Source of the DNA: Treponema sp.
GTDB taxonomy: Bacteria; Spirochaetota; Spirochaetia; Treponematales; Treponemataceae
Direction of reading: 5' to 3'
Assembly: GCA_018384055.1 (NCBI GenBank)
Contig: JAHAZL010000002.1
Coordinates: 1-17,948, forward strand
DNA length: 17,948 bases
Numbering within the stretch: the first letter of the stretch is position 1; the number at the start of each line of letters is the position of its first letter. Both the position numbers and the translations under genes were made by a program. The notes under the pieces were generated by a model, which worked only from the letters and a program-made list of their open reading frames with translations, did not search any database and was not told where the DNA came from. Shown piece by piece: positions 1-6,002 of this stretch.

Positions 1-152
1 ATTCAGAGCCTGCGCAATACGATGCGCAACAGCAACTGACGTAAATTTACAGAAAACATAAATGATTTTACCAAAATTTGACGAAGATAATTAACATAAA
101 CGCCAATTACTTAGTGAGAAAATCAAAATATAATTGATAATGAAACAAAACT
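1..152. other. Window edge, no supported gene
   Basis: The first 45 bases or so are richer in GC than what follows and could be the 3' end of a plus-strand gene cut by the window edge. Two plus frames stop at position 39 and at 42-44, with no way to choose between them. The rest up to the repeat at 153 is AT-rich and has no open frame of note. No product can be assigned. Confidence 0.3.
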
Positions 153-274
153 AGGGGCTGTCCAATAAGTATTCATGCCAGGGTCATTGAGCAATGTCGA
201 AATGCCCGATACCACTATATGTGGTGGTTTCGACTAAGCTCAACCACCCTGAGATTACTTTTGGGACAGCCCCT
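153..274. repeat. Nested palindromic (MITE-like) intergenic repeat
   Basis: The outer arms are AGGGGCTGTCCAATAAGT (153-170) and the reverse complement of 257-274, AGGGGCTGTCCCAAAAGT, matching at 16 of 18 positions. Inside lies a second inverted pair, CAGGGT/ACCCTG. Within that, TTGAGC-N3-GTCGAAA occurs once on each strand (187-202 and 228-242), and CCAC-TATAT-GTGG forms the centre. The RNA of either strand could fold into one long hairpin. No open frame is inside. The outer ends look like termini of small insertion sequences (IS1182/IS5-like by eye), so a non-autonomous element is plausible. No clear target-site duplication is visible. Confidence 0.7.
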
Positions 275-363
275 TTAAAAAACAAATGAGATGTTTACAT
301 TTTGTTAACAACCTAACAGTCTAAGCTTTATCACTCAGAAAGCCAGTTGTTATCAAGTTTTTT
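275..363. other. Spacer downstream of the tRNA pair
   Basis: This AT-rich stretch lies between the palindromic repeat and tRNA-Pro. It has no open frame and no convincing intrinsic terminator for the tRNA transcript, only imperfect inverted repeats without a T-run. Confidence 0.4.
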
Positions 364-436
<73 letters not shown>

Positions 437-440
437 TGGA

Positions 441-514
441 TGGAGGATGAGGGGATCGAACCCCCGACATTCTGGGTGTAAACCAGACGCTCGTACCAGC
501 TGAGCTAATCCTCC
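441..514 (-). tRNA. tRNA-Val (anticodon TAC)
   Basis: The minus strand gives acceptor arms GGAGGAT/ATCCTCC with discriminator A. The D-arm is GCTC/GAGC, the anticodon stem TCTGG/CCAGA holds the loop TTTACAC (anticodon TAC), and the T-arm is GGGGG/CCCTC around TTCGATC. CCA is not encoded. It is the promoter-proximal gene of a two-tRNA transcript with tRNA-Pro. Confidence 0.96.
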
Positions 515-528
515 AAGCAAGTGACTAG

Positions 529-557
529 ATACTACTCAATTGCAGATTTTTAGTCAA
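529..557 (-). promoter_or_regulatory. Promoter of the tRNA-Val/tRNA-Pro transcript
   Basis: On the minus strand a -35 TTGACT (552-557) and a -10 TAGTAT (529-534) are separated by exactly 17 bases. Transcription would start about 8 bases before tRNA-Val, as expected for a sigma-70 type stable RNA promoter. Confidence 0.8.
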
Positions 558-561
558 TAGC

Positions 562-592
562 AAAATGAAAAAAAATAAATATTTTTCATTTT
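562..592 (-). terminator. Possible AT-rich terminator after the XRE gene
   Basis: AATGAAAAA and ATTTTTCATT form an A/T-only hairpin immediately after the regulator stop codon, with T-rich sequence on the minus strand. The stem has almost no GC pairs, so termination efficiency is doubtful. The tRNA promoter begins just beyond it. Confidence 0.35.
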
Positions 593-593
593 T

Positions 594-935
594 TTAATGA
601 TGCTTGGAATCCAATTCAGCTCCGGAATTCCTCTTTCGTTCAATCCTCTTGAGCTTTACTTTTTCAGAAGAATCTTCGGCAACATTAAGTTCGGTTTCCG
701 ACTCACGGAAAGCCTGGGAAGTAAGGTCAGAAGGCAGCATTTCAAGAGAATTCATGATGGCTTTTAGTGAATCGTATTCAGGCCAGACAAGGCCCAGTTC
801 AATGTTGGAAACAGTTGTTTTTGTAATACCTGCAAGAACGGCAAGATCTGCTTGCCTCAGGTTTTTCTTCAATCTGAAATGTTTGATGTTGGAACCGACT
901 ATAAGGCAAAGATCCTCTACTCTTTCATTCTGCAT
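594..935 (-). CDS. XRE-family helix-turn-helix regulator
   Basis: This is a 113-residue Cro/CI-type DNA-binding protein. Residues 12-70 form the helix-turn-helix fold: GSNIKHFRLKKNLRQADLA, then a recognition-helix region with TKTTVSNIELG. About 40 charged residues follow (Lys/Arg/Glu-rich, ending in two His) and match no domain I recognise. There is no sensor domain, so it may act as a stand-alone repressor. The start ATG at 935 lacks a good Shine-Dalgarno sequence; AATATTATCAG precedes it directly. It stands alone between the tRNA promoter and the HU terminator. An inverted repeat 64-84 bases upstream (999-1019) could be its own operator. Its target genes cannot be inferred from the sequence. 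Confidence 0.85.
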   Translation of the reverse strand: MQNERVEDLCLIVGSNIKHFRLKKNLRQADLAVLAGITKTTVSNIELGLVWPEYDSLKAIMNSLEMLPSDLTSQAFRESETELNVAEDSSEKVKLKRIERKRNSGAELDSKHH

Positions 936-998
936 CTGATAATATTAAATGCAGCCTTAAGGTGATATTCCAATCCAAAAGTAAGGCAATGAAGAATA

Positions 999-1019
999 AA
1001 TACAAATTGATTTTGTATT
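999..1019. promoter_or_regulatory. Inverted repeat upstream of the XRE gene
   Basis: AATACAAA-TTGAT-TTTGTATT has perfect 8-base arms around a 5-base centre, in the otherwise empty gap upstream of the XRE-family gene. Such dyads are typical operators for these regulators, which often control themselves. Binding is inferred only. Confidence 0.4.
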
Positions 1020-1036
1020 AAAACACAGCATCAGGG

Positions 1037-1073
1037 TAAAAAAAAGGGCTTCCACAGGAATGGAAACCCTTTT
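1037..1073 (-). terminator. Intrinsic terminator of the HU gene
   Basis: Minus-strand hairpin AAAGGGTTTCCATTCC / GGAAGCCCTTT, followed by a run of eight T on that strand. It lies about 50 bases after the HU stop codon and separates it from the XRE gene. Confidence 0.85.
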
Positions 1074-1122
1074 CCTAGCCAAAATCATCCGGCACCCTGA
1101 TGTATTCTTTTGCCTTCAGAAA

Positions 1123-1401
1123 TTATTTCTTGTTGATGAGGTCCTTAAGGGCCTTTCCTGGCTTGAACTTTGGTGACTTTGATGCAGCAATCTTAATCTT
1201 TTCCTTTGTCAAAGGATTGATACCTTCGCGTGCAGCTCTCTTAGCTACTGTAAATGTTCCAAAACCGATAAGCTGAACATCATTTGACTTTGCGAGTTCC
1301 TTAGAAACGATTGTTGTAAAAGCTGCGAGAGCCTTTTCTGTGTCCTTCTTTGTAAGACCTGTTTCTTTTGCCATCTTGTCAATCAATTCTGATTTGTTCA
1401 T
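1123..1401 (-). CDS. hup: HU-family nucleoid DNA-binding protein
   Basis: This 92-residue protein matches the usual HU length. It begins MNKSELIDKMAKETGLTKKD, has the dimer-core GFGTFTVAKRAAREGINPLTKE, and ends in the usual Lys-rich tail (PKFKPGKALKDLINKK). HU bends and compacts DNA without strict sequence preference and works as a dimer. The Pro at the tip of the DNA-embracing arm (INPLT) is present. I chose the ATG at 1401 because GTGGAG lies 8 bases upstream. An in-frame GTG at 1413 would fall on that Shine-Dalgarno sequence. The gene is monocistronic, with its own promoter (1428-1455) and terminator (1037-1073). A second, more diverged HU/IHF gene lies at 13158. Confidence 0.96.
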   Translation of the reverse strand: MNKSELIDKMAKETGLTKKDTEKALAAFTTIVSKELAKSNDVQLIGFGTFTVAKRAAREGINPLTKEKIKIAASKSPKFKPGKALKDLINKK

Positions 1402-1423
1402 TTTAATCTCCACTTTGTATTTT

Positions 1424-1455
1424 TTGCACTGTATGTTTTAGGAGTGCAATGTCAA
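1424..1455 (-). promoter_or_regulatory. HU promoter with overlapping inverted repeat
   Basis: On the minus strand TTGACA (1450-1455), 16 bases and TACAGT (1428-1433) form the core promoter. A dyad TTGCACT-N12-AGTGCAA (1424-1449) fills the spacer and covers the -10 box, so a protein bound there would block RNA polymerase. This is a strong candidate operator, though the cognate regulator is unknown. Confidence 0.65.
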
Positions 1456-1524
1456 GTATTATATTATATTTTTAACGAATAATCTAGTAAAAATTCATCC
1501 AAAAGCCCTAAAAATCTAGGTTTC

Positions 1525-1554
1525 CTGACACTTGCATTACTTAAAGGTTATGAT
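1525..1554 (+). promoter_or_regulatory. Promoter of the S66 peptidase gene
   Basis: CTGACA (1525-1530), an 18-base spacer and TATGAT (1549-1554). The predicted start near 1561 leaves only about 5 bases before the ATG at 1566, with no Shine-Dalgarno sequence. Confidence 0.6.
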
Positions 1555-1565
1555 ATATTGAACTT

Positions 1566-2633
1566 ATGAAGATAAAGATTCCCCCATTCATCAAAGGAAA
1601 GGACTCCATAGGAATAACAGCACCATCTTTCGGATGTACAACAGAACCATACATTTCAAAATACAACACGGCAAAAGAACTACTTGAGGAAAAAGGATAC
1701 ACACTGAAATGCGGAGAAACCGTTTCACAATCAGACGGTCTTGGGATTTCGACGGATCCAAGAATCTGTGCAAGGGAACTGGAAGAATTCTATGCAGACC
1801 CTTCTGTCAGGGCAATAATCTCTGCAGGAGGCGGCGAAATGATGTGCGAAACTGCAGGATACATTGACTTTGACAGGATTTCAAAAGCCGATCCAAAATG
1901 GTTCATGGGATATTCCGACAACACAAATTTCATTTTTCCCCTTGTCACAATTTGCCATACGGCAGCCATATACGGTCCTTGCATATCAGGATTCGGCAAA
2001 AAGTGGGAACAAAGTGAAATTGATGCATTCAGAATACTTGAAGGAAAAACAAAACACATCCAGGGATACCCCATGTTCCAGAGACCGGAAGACGACGTAA
2101 GCCCGGATAAAGACTTAAAAAAATACACCTACTCCCTAAAGTCAAAAAAAGTCCTTTCCTCATATATACCTAAAGGTGGAAAACTATACAGGGATGATTC
2201 GGAAGAAAAAATAGAAATGCAAGGCATACTACTTGGCGGGTGCCTCGATGTCCTTGCAAACCTTTGCGGAACAAAGCTTGACCGCGTAAAAGAATTCAAG
2301 GATTACATAGGCAACGATAAAATCATCTGGGTCCTCGAAAGCTGCGATGCAAATCCAATGGAACTAAGGCGTCAGGTCTGGCACCTTAGAAACGCAGGAT
2401 GGTTTGACAACTCCGCAGGATTTCTCGTAGGCCGACCTCTTTCTGCATTCGAACAGGAAATGATGGGGGTGAACCAATACAACGCTGTAACAGACATTCT
2501 GACTGATCTTGGAGTCCCTGTCATTATGGACTGTGACATAGGTCATGTTGACCCTGCCATGCCCCTTGTAATGGGCTCAACGGCAAAAATATATGCAAAA
2601 GGCAACGAAATAGACATAATTTTCGATATTTAG
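1566..2633 (+). CDS. S66-family LD-carboxypeptidase / MccF-like serine peptidase
   Basis: This 355-residue protein belongs to peptidase family S66, serine enzymes that cleave peptide or amide bonds next to a D-configured or modified residue. LdcA members trim the muropeptide stem during cell-wall recycling. MccF members detoxify microcin-C-type aminoacyl adenylates. The fold signatures are clear: GITAPS at 16-21, GGG at 88-90, and the nucleophile elbow GYSDNT with Ser117. The Glu258 and His327 of the Ser-Glu-His triad sit in WVLES and CDIGHVDP. Length and the DNT after the nucleophile favour the MccF-like branch over classical LdcA (about 300 residues). No signal peptide is seen, so it should act in the cytoplasm. 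It is monocistronic, with a near-leaderless promoter. Substrate is undetermined. Confidence 0.9.
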   Translation: MKIKIPPFIKGKDSIGITAPSFGCTTEPYISKYNTAKELLEEKGYTLKCGETVSQSDGLGISTDPRICARELEEFYADPSVRAIISAGGGEMMCETAGYIDFDRISKADPKWFMGYSDNTNFIFPLVTICHTAAIYGPCISGFGKKWEQSEIDAFRILEGKTKHIQGYPMFQRPEDDVSPDKDLKKYTYSLKSKKVLSSYIPKGGKLYRDDSEEKIEMQGILLGGCLDVLANLCGTKLDRVKEFKDYIGNDKIIWVLESCDANPMELRRQVWHLRNAGWFDNSAGFLVGRPLSAFEQEMMGVNQYNAVTDILTDLGVPVIMDCDIGHVDPAMPLVMGSTAKIYAKGNEIDIIFDI

Positions 2634-2712
2634 GTGTCTTTCACGGAAATTCTATGAGTCACTCAAAAAAAACAGATTAAAACTCACAATACAACCTGCC
2701 GTTTTTGGAGTA

Positions 2713-2731
2713 TTATTCATATTATGAATAA
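2713..2731. promoter_or_regulatory. Perfect dyad upstream of the HD-GYP promoter
   Basis: TTATTCAT-ATT-ATGAATAA has 8-base perfect arms and lies 24 bases before the -35 box of the HD-GYP gene. It has no T-run on either side, so it is more likely an operator than a terminator of the upstream peptidase gene. This is unproven. Confidence 0.4.
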
Positions 2732-2754
2732 AACGCTGAATTATATACAGAATC

Positions 2755-2782
2755 TTGAAATCTGAATAAATCATACTATAAT
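2755..2782 (+). promoter_or_regulatory. Promoter of the HD-GYP gene
   Basis: TTGAAA (2755-2760), a 16-base spacer and a consensus TATAAT (2777-2782). The predicted start near 2789 gives a leader of about 7 bases before the ATG at 2796. No Shine-Dalgarno sequence is present. Confidence 0.7.
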
Positions 2783-2795
2783 AGTACAAGCGGAT

Positions 2796-4136
2796 ATGGT
2801 AGACATAGATCAGAACTTTTTAAGGCGCAACATTTCTCAGATAAACGACAAGGTCCAGGGAATTTATCTTTCACTGAATTTTCTTCCGCTGACGTTGTTT
2901 TTGGGAAATTTAGGAGGAGCATGGCTTCTTCCAGTTAGTTACCTTATTAAGATCCAGATCCTCATTACCAGCCTTTTCCTTGTAAATTTCATCATATACA
3001 AATTTGCACGAACACCGAACGTTTCGAAATATCTGGGAATTTTAGCCTGCACAACGGTTGTTTCAGTCATAGCAGCAAACGGACGCGTAGGGATTTTTAT
3101 CTCCTATGGATTTTTTCCTTTTCTGGCATCCCTATACTACAGCAGGAGATTTACAGGAATAGTTTCCCTCTACAGCTGGCTTGCCATGATGGTTTCCCTT
3201 TACATAAGGACAAGGATAACAAAGCAGTGCGAGCCTTTTACGGCAGAAATTTATACTCCGGATATGTTCTTCATGAGGTTTTCCATCGGTTTTTCCATTG
3301 AACTGTTCTTTACCTATCTTCTTGCCATGATGATGACAAAACAGAGCCAGAAGAGACTCAAAAACCTTATAGACAACATTGACAGCGTAAATTCAATGAA
3401 CATTTCCCTTGCCGAAAAGAACATTGAGCTGGAAGAAACACAGAGCAAGATCATCAAGTTCATTTCTACAATCCTCAGCAGCCACGATCTTTTTACGGGC
3501 AACCATGTTCTGCACACACAGACTTACGCAGGAATCATTGCCAGGGAACTGCAGGAACAAGGCCGCTATCTTGCAGACCTTACAGACGAAAACATCAGCA
3601 TGCTTTGCAACGCTGCTCTCCTTCACGACATTGGTAAAATCCACATTCCAGAGGGAATCCTCAATAAACCCGGTAGATTTACTCCTCAGGAATTCGACAT
3701 CATGAAGAGTCATCCGGAAGAAGGAAGAAAGATTCTTGAAGTTCTTCCCCCTATTGCCGGCGGAAAATTCAATAAAATTGCCGAAGAAGTTTGCCTGTAC
3801 CATCACGAAAAATGGGACGGAACAGGATACCCTAAGGGACTTGCTGAAAAGGAAATACCGCTTTTCGCCAGAATCATGGCTGCAGCAGACGTTCTTGACG
3901 CCCTTTTAAGCCGTCGCCTTTACAAGCAGCCTATGAGCATAGACAAAGCCATGGAAATATTCAGGGAACTTAGGGGCGTTCAGTTTGAACCTTGCATTTC
4001 CGATGCTGTTCTTGCCAAAAGGGATACCCTAGAAAACTGCGACAACTATTTTAAGCAGGAAGAAGAAAGGAACAATGTTACGGAACTTGCCTGGTGGAAA
4101 AAATATCACGAATACATAGACAGCCAAAAGCAATGA
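2796..4136 (+). CDS. Membrane-anchored HD-GYP phosphodiesterase
   Basis: A 446-residue protein with two parts. Residues 20-180 contain about six hydrophobic segments and probably form a membrane sensor module. A short helical linker (about 185-220) leads to a C-terminal HD-GYP domain. The catalytic signature is intact: His240 region, HDIGK with His277/Asp278, His306, the HH pair at 336-337, DGTGYP at 341-346 and the Asp in AADVLDAL. HD-GYP enzymes hydrolyse the second messenger cyclic di-GMP to pGpG or GMP at a metal centre. There is no GGDEF, EAL or receiver domain, so the signal is probably read by the membrane part, which I cannot assign to a named family. The gene is monocistronic and converges on the ABC-F gene. 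The last 30 residues are charged and Trp/Tyr-rich. Confidence 0.92.
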   Translation: MVDIDQNFLRRNISQINDKVQGIYLSLNFLPLTLFLGNLGGAWLLPVSYLIKIQILITSLFLVNFIIYKFARTPNVSKYLGILACTTVVSVIAANGRVGIFISYGFFPFLASLYYSRRFTGIVSLYSWLAMMVSLYIRTRITKQCEPFTAEIYTPDMFFMRFSIGFSIELFFTYLLAMMMTKQSQKRLKNLIDNIDSVNSMNISLAEKNIELEETQSKIIKFISTILSSHDLFTGNHVLHTQTYAGIIARELQEQGRYLADLTDENISMLCNAALLHDIGKIHIPEGILNKPGRFTPQEFDIMKSHPEEGRKILEVLPPIAGGKFNKIAEEVCLYHHEKWDGTGYPKGLAEKEIPLFARIMAAADVLDALLSRRLYKQPMSIDKAMEIFRELRGVQFEPCISDAVLAKRDTLENCDNYFKQEEERNNVTELAWWKKYHEYIDSQKQ

Positions 4137-4166
4137 AACATCAAGAGACCCATACACGAAGCCACC

Positions 4167-4351
4167 GTATTCCATAAAAGAATACCCGAAGTGTATAAAC
4201 ACTTTGGGCGGCGAAAGTTACTGAAAAGTAAAGATTACTCGGAAACAAGGCTTTCAGACATCTCTAAGAAGCCTTTCACGAAGTGCCTTGGGCACTTCGT
4301 GGGGCGAAAGTTATTAAAGGTGAAGATTACTAGGGAACAAAGCTTTCGCCC
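4167..4351. repeat. Tandem hairpin-plus-block intergenic repeat (two units)
   Basis: Two 71-base units, 4185-4255 and 4277-4347, each contain a GAAGTG-core hairpin followed by a conserved block. Hairpin 1 is a 10-pair stem (4185-4194 with 4199-4208). Hairpin 2 is an 11-pair perfect stem (4277-4287 with 4291-4301). The blocks (4210-4255 and 4303-4347) begin GGCGAAAGTTA, share AAGATTACT and AACAA, end GCTTTC, and agree at roughly 39 of 46 positions. A further hairpin GTATTC/GAATAC (4167-4185) precedes unit 1. No T-run follows any stem, so these are not ordinary intrinsic terminators. The repeat fills the whole gap between two convergent genes and touches the ABC-F stop codon. Confidence 0.75.
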
Positions 4352-5991
4352 TAGAACCTGATCTTCTTGTCAGTACCGGCGTAGTATTCCTTGCGCAAAG
4401 CCTTGACCTGTTCATCCTTAAGGTAATCATCAAACGGCATCATGCGGTCAATTACACCCTTTGGAGTAATTTCAACAATTCTGTTGGCAATTGTCGAAAT
4501 GAATTCGTGGTCATGGCTTGAGAACAATACAACACCAGGGAACTTAACGAGACCTTCGTTCAAGCTTTCGATTGATTCAAGGTCAAGGTGGTTTGTAGGG
4601 TCATCAAGGATGAGGACATTGGCACCGCTGAGCATCATCTTTGAAAGCATGCAGCGAACCTTTTCCCCTCCGGAAAGAACCTTTACCTTCTTAAGGCTGT
4701 CGTCTCCTGTAAAAAGCATGCGACCAAGGAAGCCGCGGACATAGGCATCGTCCTGGTCTGGAGAATACTGCTTGAGCCAGTCTGTGATTGTAAGTTCATT
4801 GTTGAAGTATTCGTTGTTGTCACGGCCCATGTATGTCTGTTTTGTTGTCTGACCCCAGTTGACTGTTGCACCTTCGCACTTCTTTGTTCCGCTGATAATG
4901 TCAAAGAATGAAGAAATGGAATTGTGTTCCATACCAACAAAGGCAACCTTTTCACCAGGATGGATTGTAATTTCAAAGTTGTTGAGGAGAACATTGCCTT
5001 CGCTGTCCTTTGAATTAAGGTGTTCTGCTGTAAGAACAAAGTTACCGATCTGACGTTCGCTATGGAAGTTTACATAAGGGAACTTGCGGCTTGTAACAGG
5101 AAGTTCTTCAAGCTGCATCTTTTCAAGCATCTTCTTTCTTGAAGAAGCCTGGCCTGCCTTTGAAACGTTTGATGCAAAGCGCTGGATGAACTGCTTGAGG
5201 TCAGCCATCTTGTCCTCGCGCTTCTTCTGCTGGTCCTTCTGCTGTTTCTGGAGAATCTGGCTCATCTGATACCAGAAGTCATAGTTACCTGTAAACTGAG
5301 TAATCTTGCCGAAGTCAATGTCGCAAGTATATGTACAAACTGCATTTAGGAAGTGGCGGTCATGGGAAACAACGATAACGCAGTTCTCAAATTCAAGGAG
5401 GAAGTTTTCAAGCCATGCAATTGACTCAAGGTCAAGACCGTTGGTAGGTTCATCTAGAATCAGGTAATCTGGATTTCCGAACAATGCCTGAGCAAGGAGA
5501 ACCCGAACCTTCTGGCTTTCATCAAGGTCACTCATCATCTTGTCGTGGTTTTCTTCTTCAAGACCAAGGCCCGAAAGCATCTGTTCAATCTGATTTTCTG
5601 CTTCGTATCCACCAAGTTCACCGAATTCTGCCTGCATTTCTGCAGCCTTCATTCCGTCTTCATCAGAAAAATCTTCCTTTGCATAGATGGCATCAATATC
5701 CTTTTCAAGCTGATAGAGCTTTGGATACCCCATCTTTACAGTTTCCTTTACAGAATATTCATCGTACTTAAAGTGGTCCTGACTCAAAACGGCAAGGCGC
5801 TCACCCGGAGTAATGGAAATGTCACCTGTGTCACGTTCAAGTTCACCTGACAAAAGCTTGAGGAATGTTGATTTGCCTGCACCGTTGGCACCGATAATTC
5901 CATAGCAGTTTCCTTTAAGGAACTTGATGTTTACGTCTTTAAAAAGCGGTTTTTCACTGAACTTCAATGATACGTCTGTTACATTAATCAT
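4351..5991 (-). CDS. ABC-F family ATPase, YbiT-like, with one degenerate site
   Basis: A 546-residue soluble protein with two ABC ATPase domains, a basic linker and no transmembrane segment, as in ABC-F factors that act on the ribosome. Domain 1 has Walker A GANGAGKST (34-42) and Walker B with D180/E181, but its signature reads LDESQ (156-160) instead of LSGGQ. The linker (about 245-300) is rich in Lys/Gln/Arg. Domain 2 has no usable Walker A (GMEHNSISS, 353-361, no Lys) and D463/D464 in place of Asp-Glu, but a canonical signature LSGGE (439-443). Sequence after the second P-loop region (VNWGQTTKQTY) resembles the YbiT branch. The start at 5991 follows AAGGGG. It lies 11 bases after the helicase gene, indicating an operon. 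Confidence 0.93.
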   Translation of the reverse strand: MINVTDVSLKFSEKPLFKDVNIKFLKGNCYGIIGANGAGKSTFLKLLSGELERDTGDISITPGERLAVLSQDHFKYDEYSVKETVKMGYPKLYQLEKDIDAIYAKEDFSDEDGMKAAEMQAEFGELGGYEAENQIEQMLSGLGLEEENHDKMMSDLDESQKVRVLLAQALFGNPDYLILDEPTNGLDLESIAWLENFLLEFENCVIVVSHDRHFLNAVCTYTCDIDFGKITQFTGNYDFWYQMSQILQKQQKDQQKKREDKMADLKQFIQRFASNVSKAGQASSRKKMLEKMQLEELPVTSRKFPYVNFHSERQIGNFVLTAEHLNSKDSEGNVLLNNFEITIHPGEKVAFVGMEHNSISSFFDIISGTKKCEGATVNWGQTTKQTYMGRDNNEYFNNELTITDWLKQYSPDQDDAYVRGFLGRMLFTGDDSLKKVKVLSGGEKVRCMLSKMMLSGANVLILDDPTNHLDLESIESLNEGLVKFPGVVLFSSHDHEFISTIANRIVEITPKGVIDRMMPFDDYLKDEQVKALRKEYYAGTDKKIRF

Positions 5992-6002
5992 GTTTTATCC
6001 CC

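Noticed and set aside
1..44. Possible 3' end of a plus-strand gene at the left edge
   Set aside because: Two plus frames end within the first 44 bases and neither gives a recognisable C-terminus, so no gene is called.
153..351. CRISPR-like repetition among the palindromes
   Set aside because: The copies are inverted, not regularly spaced direct repeats with unique spacers, and no cas gene is nearby.
4185..4301. Hairpins read as intrinsic terminators of the convergent genes
   Set aside because: The stems are strong, but no T-run follows on either strand. They recur as part of a repeated unit, so they are reported as a repeat.
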